From Flavobacterium panici (GTDB lineage Bacteria; Bacteroidota; Bacteroidia; Flavobacteriales; Flavobacteriaceae), in assembly GCF_903819335.1 (NCBI RefSeq), contig NZ_CAIJDE010000034.1, forward strand, positions 434,001 through 498,000: a DNA stretch of 64,000 nucleotides, given 5' to 3'. Below are positions 26,819-35,595 of this stretch, piece by piece. The notes under the pieces are model-generated. The model had not been told where the DNA came from and did no database searches. It saw only the letters and a program-made list of their open reading frames with translations. Position numbers and translations under genes: made by a program. Numbering within the stretch: position 1 is the stretch's first letter; each line of letters begins with the position of its first letter.

Positions 26819-29794
26819 ATGAAAACAATTTACAAAAAGTTGTTATTTTTATTCCTATTGTTGCCGTTTACAGTGTTAGCTCAAAACACTCTAAGCGGGA
26901 CTGTTGTCGATAAAGCAACAGGTCAGCCAATACCAGGAGTAAATGTAAATGTACAAGGTGCTCCAAGCGGTGCATCAACAGGATTTGATGGTAATTACCA
27001 GCTGTCAAATGTTAAAAGCGGAAACAAAATTGTAGTTTCTTTTATTGGTTACAAAACGCAAACGATTGAGTATGCCGGACAAAAAACTATAAACGTTTCT
27101 TTAGAAGAAGATACGAACCAACTTAAAGAAGTTGTAGTACAAGTAGGTTACGGAACTGTTAAGAAAAAAGACGCAACAGGTTCTGTATCTCAAATTTCTG
27201 CTAAAGAATTTAACAAAGGTATTAACGTAACTCCAGAAAGTTTAATCAGCGGCCGTATTTCGGGTGTAAATGTAACAGGAGGAGGAGCGCCAGGTGCAAA
27301 AGCAGATATCAGGATTCGTGGAGGATCTTCTTTAAATGCATCAAATGAGCCTTTGATCGTTTTAGACGGATTACCTTTAAGTAATGCTGTACCAAGTGGA
27401 GCTACTAGTATTTTATCTACAATTGATCCTAATGATATTGAGTCTTTTACAGTGCTTAAAGATGCTTCTGCTGCTGCGATCTACGGATCTCGTGCTGCAA
27501 ATGGTGTAATCGTTATTACTACTAAAAAAGGAACAAAAGGCGGTGTTAAAGTAAACTTTAGCTCTCAGGTTGGTATCAATACTGTTGCTAATACTGTTGA
27601 CGTGATGAGTGCAGATCAATTCCGTGAATTGGTTAATACAAAAGGTACTCCTGCTCAACAAGCTTTATTAGGTAACGCAAACACAAACTGGCAAGATGAA
27701 ATCTTTCATACAGCTTTAACAACAAATAACAATATATCTGTAAGTGGTGCTTTATTTAATAAATTACCAGTACGTTTATCTGTTGGAAATGTTGATAATC
27801 CTGGAATCCTAAGAAACACTTCTTTTGAAAGAACTACGACATCGTTATCGTTAAATCCAGTTTTATTTGATAATCATTTAAAAATTGATATTAGCGGAAA
27901 TCTATCTTTTGGAAAAAATCAATTTCAGGACGAAGGAGCAGTAATTGGAAGTGCGATTGGATTTGATCCAACGCAGCCAGTGTATCAGCCAGGATCTCGT
28001 TATGGAGGATATTTTGAATGGTTAGAGCCTACTGGAAACTTGCCTTTATTGCCTGCAAGAAACCCTGTAGCAAGATTGAATCAAGATGAAAGAAGAGCAA
28101 CTTCTACAAGAAAATGGGGAAATGTTAGATTGGATTATAAATTCCATTTCTTCGAAGATTTGAGAGCTGTTGTTGAAGCTGGTATCGATAGATTTGATAG
28201 CAGCGGTTACACAGAAGTAAGTACTCAAAGTGCTTTAGGATATCAGCCAAAACCTTTTACTGATCCAGGTTATGTGAACTTAGGAAACTATAATCATTAT
28301 ACTGATGCACTTCAAAACAAAAACTTAAATGCGTATTTTAATTATACTAAAGATTTAGGAAAGTTTAAAATTGATGCAACAGCAGGTTATAACTATCAGT
28401 TATTCCAAAAAGAGAAATATTCATCAGGAGAAGTTAGACAGCCAAATCCTAATGCGGATGTTGCTACAGATCCAGATGTTAATTTACAATCTTATTTCGG
28501 TCGTTTAAACTTAGGTTATGACAGCAGATATTTATTGACACTTAACTACAGAAGAGACGGAACTTCTCGTTTCTCTGAAGATAACAGATGGGGTAATTTT
28601 GGAGGAGCTGCTTTTGCATGGAATCTTTCTGAAGAAGCTTTCTTAAAAGATAATGCAACAGTATCAACTTTAAAATTAAGAGTTGGTTACGGTACAACCG
28701 GACAACAGGATATTTCTGCGCAGTATGATTATTTACGCAGAGTAACTCTTGGAACAATTAATACACAATACATTTTTGGAAATACTGTTTATTCAACAGC
28801 AAGACCAGAAGGTTATAATGAAGATATTAAATGGGAAGAGCTGGCAGAGACAAACGTTGGTATTGATTACGGTTTCTTCAATGATAGAATAACTGGATCT
28901 ATCAATTATTTTAATAAAAAATCAACAGATTTATTAGCTGATATCGCAGTTCCTGATGGAGCTAATCTTAGAAATCAAGGTTTCTTTAATATTGGTAGTG
29001 TAGATACAAAAGGGGTTGAGTTCAGTATTCAATCAGATATTGTTAAAACAGATGATCTGAATTGGAATGTTGCTTTTAATGCTACTTATATCGATCAGAA
29101 AATTGCTGATTTAGGAATTACTGTTCCAGGTTTTCAAGGCTACCTAGCTGGTGATAATATTGCTGGAGGAAGTGGAAATAAAATTCAGATAAACTCTGTT
29201 GGATATGCTCCAAACTCATTCTTTGTTTACGAACAATTATATGATGCAAACAAACGACCAATTGCTGGTGCTTATGTGGATAGAAATGGAGATGGAAAAA
29301 TAGATACTGGAGATCGTTACAGATTTCATAAAACAGCTCCAGATTATACTTTCGGATTGTTTTCTACTTTAAACTATAAAAAGTTTGATTTTACAATGAA
29401 CTGGAGAGCGAGTTTAGGGAATCGTATTTTTGATAACGTAAGTTCTAACTTAGGATATTCTGATGCAGGTTTAAGAAGACAAACAGATTTATCTAACGTG
29501 AGTTCAGATTATTACAATACTGGTTTTACATTTGAAGACAATGGTACACAGCGTTATTTATCAGATTATTTTGTTAAAGATGCCTCTTTTATAAAACTGG
29601 ATAATGTAACTCTTGGATATACTTTTGATAAAACAATAATTAAAGGGGCTTCTCTAAGATTTACTGCTGGTGTACAGAATGTATTTATTCTAACCAAATA
29701 TGATGGTTTAGATCCGGAAAAATTCAATGGAATTGATAACAATGTTTATCCAAGAGCAAGAACATACTTGTTTGGTGTTAATGTGAATTTCTAA
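26819..29794 (+). CDS. susC: SusC-like TonB-dependent outer membrane transporter
   Basis: The 991-residue protein imports oligosaccharides through the outer membrane with TonB energy. Order: signal peptide (1-21, cleaved after LPFTVLA), a carboxypeptidase-D regulatory-like domain (about 23-95, starting LSGTVVDKATGQPIPGVNV), a TonB box region (LKEVVVQVGYGTVKKKD, about 103-119), the plug (SGRISGVNVTGGGAPGA, then DIRIRGGSSLNASNEPLIVLDG), and a 22-strand barrel to the C-terminal phenylalanine (GVNVNF). The LNASNEPLIVLDG and DASAAAIYGSRAANGVI motifs are those of the SusC/RagA group. It is the first gene of the susC-susD-susE run. Confidence 0.95.
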   Translation: MKTIYKKLLFLFLLLPFTVLAQNTLSGTVVDKATGQPIPGVNVNVQGAPSGASTGFDGNYQLSNVKSGNKIVVSFIGYKTQTIEYAGQKTINVSLEEDTNQLKEVVVQVGYGTVKKKDATGSVSQISAKEFNKGINVTPESLISGRISGVNVTGGGAPGAKADIRIRGGSSLNASNEPLIVLDGLPLSNAVPSGATSILSTIDPNDIESFTVLKDASAAAIYGSRAANGVIVITTKKGTKGGVKVNFSSQVGINTVANTVDVMSADQFRELVNTKGTPAQQALLGNANTNWQDEIFHTALTTNNNISVSGALFNKLPVRLSVGNVDNPGILRNTSFERTTTSLSLNPVLFDNHLKIDISGNLSFGKNQFQDEGAVIGSAIGFDPTQPVYQPGSRYGGYFEWLEPTGNLPLLPARNPVARLNQDERRATSTRKWGNVRLDYKFHFFEDLRAVVEAGIDRFDSSGYTEVSTQSALGYQPKPFTDPGYVNLGNYNHYTDALQNKNLNAYFNYTKDLGKFKIDATAGYNYQLFQKEKYSSGEVRQPNPNADVATDPDVNLQSYFGRLNLGYDSRYLLTLNYRRDGTSRFSEDNRWGNFGGAAFAWNLSEEAFLKDNATVSTLKLRVGYGTTGQQDISAQYDYLRRVTLGTINTQYIFGNTVYSTARPEGYNEDIKWEELAETNVGIDYGFFNDRITGSINYFNKKSTDLLADIAVPDGANLRNQGFFNIGSVDTKGVEFSIQSDIVKTDDLNWNVAFNATYIDQKIADLGITVPGFQGYLAGDNIAGGSGNKIQINSVGYAPNSFFVYEQLYDANKRPIAGAYVDRNGDGKIDTGDRYRFHKTAPDYTFGLFSTLNYKKFDFTMNWRASLGNRIFDNVSSNLGYSDAGLRRQTDLSNVSSDYYNTGFTFEDNGTQRYLSDYFVKDASFIKLDNVTLGYTFDKTIIKGASLRFTAGVQNVFILTKYDGLDPEKFNGIDNNVYPRARTYLFGVNVNF

Positions 29795-29829
29795 TAGGAA
29801 CTGAAATCAAAATTTAAAAAATAAACAAA

Positions 29830-31458
29830 ATGAAAATATCATTTAAATATATAAGTTATTTTTTCCTATTCGTTTTAGGATTAAGTATGACGCTTACTTC
29901 GTGTACGGACGACTTAAACGTGACGCCAAAGGATGATGATGAATTTTTATCTGAAACCTTTTTTCAAGATCCGGCATCATACAAACAAGTACTTGCAAAA
30001 TTATATGCAGGACTATATGTAGGAGGTAACGATGGAGATGGAGATGCAGCGGTTCCAACAAAAAGCCCTGATATTGCAGGACTTGGAGGAGATTTTAGTA
30101 GTTACTTAAGGTTACTTTTTGTAACTCAGGAATTTACAACAGATGAAGCAATTATTGCATGGGCAGATGGTACTTTACCAACATTAAATAGTCAAACCTG
30201 GTCTCCGGCAAATGAATTTTTGGCAGGAACTTTCTCTAGAGCATTTTATCACATTAGTGTTGCTAATGAATTTTTAAGACAAACTACAGATGAAAAACTA
30301 ACTGCAAGAGGAGTTGATGCTAATCTAAAAACGCAAATCGCAGCTTTTAGAGCAGAAGCTCGTTTCTTGAGAGCTTTTTCATACTATAATTTAATGGATT
30401 TGTTCGGTAATGTGCCAATTACAACAGAAAATGATCCTGTTGGATTCTTTTATCCGGTACAAAAATCAAGAGCAGAAGTTTTTGCTTTTGTTGAATCTGA
30501 ATTAAAAGACTTGGATAATAGCTTAGTTGCTTCAAAAGCAAATGAATATGGAAGAGTTGACAAAACTGCTGCTAAATTTTTATTAGCTCAGCTTTATTTA
30601 AATGCTAAAGTATATACAGGTACTGCAAGAAATGATGAAGCAGCGACATTATGTAATGAAATAATTACTAGTTCAGGTTATACTTTTGCAAATGTTCCTT
30701 ACGGATACTTATTTTCTGCAGACAATAACAGAAACGGTGCTCAAAGTGAAGTTATCTTTCCTATTATTGGTGATGGTAATGCAATTAGAGCTACTGGTGG
30801 AGGAATGAGTTTTATTATGCACGCTTCAATTGGAGGAAGTATGAACGCTGCATCCAGAGGTATGGACGGAGGATGGCAGGGAATTAGAACTCGTAGAGAG
30901 TTTGTAAATCTTTTTCCTGATGAAACTGCAACTGGTGATAAGAGAGGTACATTTTATACAAATGGACAATCAAAAGACATCAAAAATGTTGGAACTTTTA
31001 CAGATGGTTATGCTGTAACTAAATACATCAATGTTAATTCTGATGGATCTGCAGCACAAAGAAATGATATTCCAGATATCGATTTCCCAATGTTCAGATT
31101 AACAGATGCTTATTTAATGTATGCTGAGGCAACGCTTAGAGGGGCATCAACAGGAAATATGGGTACAGCTTTAGGGTACATCAATCAAATTAGAACAAGA
31201 GCCGGAGCTCAGACTATAACAACGCCTCAACTAACCCTTGATTTTATTTTAGATGAAAGAGGAAGAGAGTTGTTTTGGGAATGTCACAGAAGAACTGATT
31301 TAATCCGTTTTGGGAAATTTACTGGTGGATCAAAAATCTGGCAATGGAAAGGTGGTTCTATAAATGGAAGCGCAACTGAATCATACAGAGATTTAATGCC
31401 TATTCCTGCAAGAAATATACAAGCAAATCCAACATTAAAACAAAATCCAGGATACTAA
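29830..31458 (+). CDS. susD: SusD-like starch-binding lipoprotein
   Basis: The 542-residue protein has a lipoprotein signal (LTSC, cysteine at residue 25) and the SusD/RagB fold: a TPR-like helical domain plus a sugar-binding face. Characteristic stretches are RAEARFLRAFSYYNLMDLFGNVPI (about 177-200), RAEVFAFVESELKD (about 215-228), DFPMFRLTDAYLMYAEA (near 418), INQIRTRAGAQ (about 450-460) and ERGRELFWECHRRTDLIRFGKFT (about 478-500). It would sit as a lid on SusC at the cell surface. It starts 35 bases after the susC stop. Confidence 0.94.
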   Translation: MKISFKYISYFFLFVLGLSMTLTSCTDDLNVTPKDDDEFLSETFFQDPASYKQVLAKLYAGLYVGGNDGDGDAAVPTKSPDIAGLGGDFSSYLRLLFVTQEFTTDEAIIAWADGTLPTLNSQTWSPANEFLAGTFSRAFYHISVANEFLRQTTDEKLTARGVDANLKTQIAAFRAEARFLRAFSYYNLMDLFGNVPITTENDPVGFFYPVQKSRAEVFAFVESELKDLDNSLVASKANEYGRVDKTAAKFLLAQLYLNAKVYTGTARNDEAATLCNEIITSSGYTFANVPYGYLFSADNNRNGAQSEVIFPIIGDGNAIRATGGGMSFIMHASIGGSMNAASRGMDGGWQGIRTRREFVNLFPDETATGDKRGTFYTNGQSKDIKNVGTFTDGYAVTKYINVNSDGSAAQRNDIPDIDFPMFRLTDAYLMYAEATLRGASTGNMGTALGYINQIRTRAGAQTITTPQLTLDFILDERGRELFWECHRRTDLIRFGKFTGGSKIWQWKGGSINGSATESYRDLMPIPARNIQANPTLKQNPGY

Positions 31459-31486
31459 ACTAACCTATAACTAAAAATAAAACAAA

Positions 31487-32302
31487 ATGAAAAATATATA
31501 TAAAGTATTAATCGCATTCATTGGTGTATTAGCTGTGTCTTGTAATGCTGACGATGTAGAAAACAGACCAGTAATCGAGGCAGCAACTGCTCCAGTATTA
31601 TTAAATCCTAAATCTGATTTTAGTATCGTTCTATCGAAAGAAACTGAAAACAATGTGGCAACAATTGTAGTATGGAATGATGCAAAATATGAAGGATCCC
31701 AAACAGTTGTTAATTACACAATCGAAGTAGCAAAAGCAGGAACAAATTTTGCTGTTCCTGTAGTTGTGTCAAATACTACTGAAAGAGTTAAAAGTTTAAC
31801 GGTTGCTGAATTAAACTCAGCTTTAGTAAATGGTGGTTTTGTTGAAAAAGAAGAAAACAAAGTTGATATTCGTATCAAATCTGTTGTAGGTGCTTCAGGT
31901 TTGCCTCAATATTCTAATGTTTTCACTATTACAGCTACTCCATACCACGTACCATTAGCAAGTTCTCACTGGTTAGTAGGTGCTGCAACTCCAGGAGGTT
32001 GGACATGGGCTGGTGATGCTGAAACTGAATTCCCATTAGTAATTGGAAAAACAGATGTTTATCAAGTAACAATTGTTCTTAAAAGCGGAGAAGCATTTAG
32101 AGAATTCTTAGGAAATAACTTTACAAGTGATGGTAACTGGGATTCTAGTCATAACTACACTTACTATTCAGGCCAAGGATTTACTATTGATCCAGAATTA
32201 GTAAATGCAAACGATGGAGACAGTAACTTTAAATATACTGGACCAACTGGACCAAGAGTTCTAACAATTGACAATAGTGCAAAAACTATAACATTAGACT
32301 AG
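31487..32302 (+). CDS. SusE/SusF-type outer membrane starch-binding lipoprotein
   Basis: The 271-residue protein has a lipoprotein signal (LAVSC, cysteine at residue 19). An N-terminal SusE-like immunoglobulin-type domain follows (about 25-150, with PKSDFSIVLSKETENNVATIVVWNDAKY). A C-terminal carbohydrate-binding domain (about 155-271) is marked by SHWLVGAATPGGWTWAGD. SusE of Bacteroides has two such C-terminal binding domains; this protein has one, so it is a short form. It closes the susC-susD-susE transcript, since a terminator follows 19 bases later. Confidence 0.85.
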   Translation: MKNIYKVLIAFIGVLAVSCNADDVENRPVIEAATAPVLLNPKSDFSIVLSKETENNVATIVVWNDAKYEGSQTVVNYTIEVAKAGTNFAVPVVVSNTTERVKSLTVAELNSALVNGGFVEKEENKVDIRIKSVVGASGLPQYSNVFTITATPYHVPLASSHWLVGAATPGGWTWAGDAETEFPLVIGKTDVYQVTIVLKSGEAFREFLGNNFTSDGNWDSSHNYTYYSGQGFTIDPELVNANDGDSNFKYTGPTGPRVLTIDNSAKTITLD

Positions 32303-32320
32303 TTTCTAATGTATTATACA

Positions 32321-32349
32321 AAAGGGCTATCTCCAGATAGCCCTTTTTT
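32321..32349 (+). terminator. Terminator or attenuator between the susE-like and amylase genes
   Basis: The perfect 12-base arms aaagggctatct (32321-32332) and agatagcccttt (32335-32346) are followed by a T-run. It lies 24 bases before the start of the secreted amylase on the same strand, so it would reduce amylase transcription relative to susCDE unless the amylase has a promoter of its own. Confidence 0.85.
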
Positions 32350-32372
32350 AATAATTAACTAACCGAATTATT

Positions 32373-35240
32373 ATGAAAAAAACTTTACTCTTATTTTTCC
32401 TTTTATTGTCTGTGTTTTCTTTTGCACAGCAACAAACGGTTACCTATTCTGTTAGTCCTGCAGCTTTTGAAGAAACTACTTCTATAACTATTACAGTTAA
32501 TGGAAACAGTATTAATGAGGCTACATGGGGAGTTGCAGATCATTCTCTTTACATGTGGGCATGGGCTTTTGACACAAACGATACTACACAAAAAGGTACT
32601 CCAAACAATGGTTCTTGGGAAGCTTCAAGTGATGCCAGTAAGTTTACTTATAATGCAGGCACAGATACTTATACAAAAACAATTGTTCCAACAACATATT
32701 ACAACACCACAGGAATTGGAAAAATTGGTTTTTTAATTAAAGCTAAAAACGGAACAGGCGATAAAAAGTCTCAGGATATTTTAGTTGAGGTAGGATCTTT
32801 TCAGGTAAATCTATCTGCACCAGTTGAAAATAGCGCAACAATTATAGCTTCTGGTTCTAATTTTACTATTACAGCGACAAATACAAACGGAAACGCAAGC
32901 TATTCTTTAAAAGCAAATGGAACGGTTATCAATACAAATACAAACACAGCAAGTTACTCGTATTCGCATACTAATATTACAGGTAATCAAAGTTATGAAT
33001 TAAGCGCAACTCAAGGAGCAGTTACTATAGTAAAAAAGTTCTCGGTTGTAGTAAATCCTAATACTGTTTCAGCAGCGATGCCAACAGGCTTGGTTGACGG
33101 AATTAATTATAATAGTGCAGATGCTTCAAAAGCAACTTTAGTTTTAGACGCACCTTTAAAAGATTTTGTTTACGTAGCAGGAAGTTTCAATAACTGGCAG
33201 CCAACTTCGGCGTATGCCATGAAAAAAGATCCAACTTCTGGTAAATTTTGGCTGGAGTTAACTGGCTTGATTTCTGGTGTAAATAATACGTATCAATATT
33301 GGGTTGTAGATGCGACACCACTAGCGAATTCACCTGCAATGGTAAAAACTGCCGATCCGTATTCTACTTTGGTTTTATCTCCTTATGATGATCCGGGAAT
33401 TCCAGCAGCTTCATATCCAAATATTCCTGCTTATCCAGCAGGGCAGCAATTTGAAGTTACAGTACTTAAAACTGGACAAACTCCTTATAATTGGCAAGTA
33501 ACGAACTTTACAAAACCGGCAAAAGAAAAATTGGTTGTTTATGAAGTTTTAGTTCGTGATTTTGATGCTGCTAAAAATTATCAAAGTTTAATAGATAGGA
33601 TAGATTATTTTAAAAATCTTAAAATAAATGCAATCGAATTAATGCCGGTAATGGAATTTGAAGGCAATGAAAGCTGGGGTTATAATACTTCATTTCACAT
33701 GGCTTTGGATAAATTTTATGGATCGTCTGATAAACTAAAAGAGTTGATCGATGTATTCCACCAAAACGGAATCGCAGTTATTCTTGATGTTGCGCTAAAC
33801 CATGCTTTTGGAAGAAATCCAATGGTGAGAATGTGGATGAACGATCCTGATGGAGACGGTTTTGGATCTCCAACGGCCGAAAATCCTTATTTTAATATGG
33901 TTGCGAAGCATACGTATAGTGTTGGAGAAGATTTTAATCACCAATCACTTAAAACACAGTATTATGTTAATCGTGTTATCAAACAATGGATTGAAGAATA
34001 TAAAATTGATGGTTTCCGTTGGGATTTAACTAAAGGATTTACACAAGCTTGTACAGCTTCTGATGAATCTTGTACCAATGGTTATCAGCAGGATAGAGTT
34101 GATATTCTAAAAAAATATGCTGATTATTCATGGAGTTTAGATCCAACACATTATACTATTTTTGAACATTTAGGAACTGATACAGAGGAGCAGCAATGGG
34201 CAAATTATAGAATTGCCGAAACGCCAAGTAAAGGAATTATGATGTGGGGAAAAATGACAGATCAATACAATGAATTGTCAATGGGATACACAAGTAATAT
34301 TACAAGAATGTCAAGTGCAAGTCGTGGTTTTATAGCAAACCGTTTAATGGGTTATGCAGAAAGTCATGATGAAGAAAGACTGATGTATAAAAATGTTCAA
34401 TACGGAGCTTCAAATGGTTCATACAATGTAAAAACATTAAATACAGCTTTATCTAGAATGTCTGCAATTGGAGCGGTTTCATTACTGGTTCCGGGACCAA
34501 AAATGATTTGGCATTTTGGAGAATTAGGGTGGGAGAAATCTATTTACACTTGTAACGATGGAACTGTAAACGATGCTTCAGCAACAATAGCAGGAGATTG
34601 TAAATTAGATACAAAACCACAGCCGCAATGGGTAAACAATTGGTTAGGAGATTCAAATCGTAGTAAAATTTATAACGATTGGGCAAAAATGATAACGCTT
34701 AAAACTGTAGAGCCGGTATTTTTAGGAACTTCTACAATTACAAATGCTAATTCATCAACAGTAAACATCAAAATTACAAATGCAAGTTTAGCTTCAACAC
34801 AATTAAAAGATGTTGTGATTTTAGCCAATTTTGGTACTTCTGCACAAAATGTTGCAACAGGCTTTCCTTACACAGGAACTTGGTACAATTTAATGGATAA
34901 TACAACGATTAATGTTACGGATGTAAATGCTGCAATAAGTTTACCAGCAGGAGAATACAGAATTTATGGTAATAAAACAGCAAATCTTGCTATTGAAGAT
35001 TTTGAAAAAGGAAATACAGTGAGTTTGTATCCAAATCCGGTTTCAAATTACTTTACCTTAAATACTGCTTTTACAAAAGTTCAGGTTTATTCAATTTCGG
35101 GACAATTAGTAAAAAGTTTTGCTTCAAATGGTAATGCTGATTTTCAATTTGGCGTAAGCGAATTACAAACAGGATTGTATGTCGTAAAAGCTTCAGATGA
35201 AAATAACAAAGTTCAGGTAATGAAGTTTATCAAAAAATAA
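32373..35240 (+). CDS. Secreted GH13 alpha-amylase with T9SS sorting domain
   Basis: The 955-residue protein is built as: signal peptide (1-18), an immunoglobulin-like region (about 20-230), a CBM48-like domain (about 250-350, with VYVAGSFNNWQP), a GH13 barrel (about 385-790), a beta domain (about 800-870), and a type IX secretion C-terminal domain. The last begins at VSLYPNPVSNYF (about 884) and ends in QVMKFIKK. Catalytic motifs: DVALNHAFG, IDGFRWDLTKGF (Asp nucleophile), YTIFEHLG (acid Glu) and YAESHDEERLM. It would be exported to the cell surface or medium and begin starch digestion. It is the fourth gene after susC, past a terminator. Confidence 0.93.
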   Translation: MKKTLLLFFLLLSVFSFAQQQTVTYSVSPAAFEETTSITITVNGNSINEATWGVADHSLYMWAWAFDTNDTTQKGTPNNGSWEASSDASKFTYNAGTDTYTKTIVPTTYYNTTGIGKIGFLIKAKNGTGDKKSQDILVEVGSFQVNLSAPVENSATIIASGSNFTITATNTNGNASYSLKANGTVINTNTNTASYSYSHTNITGNQSYELSATQGAVTIVKKFSVVVNPNTVSAAMPTGLVDGINYNSADASKATLVLDAPLKDFVYVAGSFNNWQPTSAYAMKKDPTSGKFWLELTGLISGVNNTYQYWVVDATPLANSPAMVKTADPYSTLVLSPYDDPGIPAASYPNIPAYPAGQQFEVTVLKTGQTPYNWQVTNFTKPAKEKLVVYEVLVRDFDAAKNYQSLIDRIDYFKNLKINAIELMPVMEFEGNESWGYNTSFHMALDKFYGSSDKLKELIDVFHQNGIAVILDVALNHAFGRNPMVRMWMNDPDGDGFGSPTAENPYFNMVAKHTYSVGEDFNHQSLKTQYYVNRVIKQWIEEYKIDGFRWDLTKGFTQACTASDESCTNGYQQDRVDILKKYADYSWSLDPTHYTIFEHLGTDTEEQQWANYRIAETPSKGIMMWGKMTDQYNELSMGYTSNITRMSSASRGFIANRLMGYAESHDEERLMYKNVQYGASNGSYNVKTLNTALSRMSAIGAVSLLVPGPKMIWHFGELGWEKSIYTCNDGTVNDASATIAGDCKLDTKPQPQWVNNWLGDSNRSKIYNDWAKMITLKTVEPVFLGTSTITNANSSTVNIKITNASLASTQLKDVVILANFGTSAQNVATGFPYTGTWYNLMDNTTINVTDVNAAISLPAGEYRIYGNKTANLAIEDFEKGNTVSLYPNPVSNYFTLNTAFTKVQVYSISGQLVKSFASNGNADFQFGVSELQTGLYVVKASDENNKVQVMKFIKK

Positions 35241-35291
35241 ACGCTGAAAATATATCTCTAACAGATTAAAAATTTGGTTTGGTTAGTAATG

Positions 35292-35333
35292 AGAAAGGGC
35301 TGTTCTATTGAAAAATAGACAGCCCTTTTCTGG
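35292..35333 (+). terminator. Terminator after the secreted amylase gene
   Basis: A long hairpin with arms agaaagggctg (35292-35302) and cagcccttttct (35320-35331) plus inner pairing ctatt/aatag lies 51 bases after the amylase stop. The convergent small membrane protein gene ends 23 bases further on, so it may serve both strands. Confidence 0.75.
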
Positions 35334-35355
35334 TTTAGTTGTTTATTGTTTTCGT

Positions 35356-35589
35356 TTATTTCTTTTTATCGTTGTATTCCCCAATTACGGCAAAATAACC
35401 AAAAGTCCCTAAGCCCAAAACAATAAGAGGCGTTAGAATAAAAAGAATAATGATGCCAAAAACTAAATCATCTTGCTGGTCTGATAATAATTTAGGTAAG
35501 CCAAATTCAAACACGCAGAAATAAGCGGCTGCAACTGCCAAAATAACCCATAAAACGCCTAAAGTTTGTTTGATTTTGTCCATGTTCAT
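35356..35589 (-). CDS. Small two-helix membrane protein, DUF6814-like
   Basis: This 77-residue protein has two membrane segments (about residues 11-29 and 44-66) with a short acidic loop (SDQQDDL) between them and a charged tail (EYNDKKK). Its pattern fits the small membrane proteins encoded next to MHS-type transporters in Flavobacteria. It starts six bases after the transporter stop and is very likely co-transcribed, so it may be a partner subunit. ATG codons at 35589 and 35583 are both possible starts. Confidence 0.65.
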   Translation of the reverse strand: MNMDKIKQTLGVLWVILAVAAAYFCVFEFGLPKLLSDQQDDLVFGIIILFILTPLIVLGLGTFGYFAVIGEYNDKKK

Positions 35590-35595
35590 AAAATG

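Noticed and set aside
26819..32302. Search for an extra SusF gene or second SusD in the locus
   Set aside because: Only one SusC, one SusD and one short SusE-like protein are coded; the next gene is the amylase.
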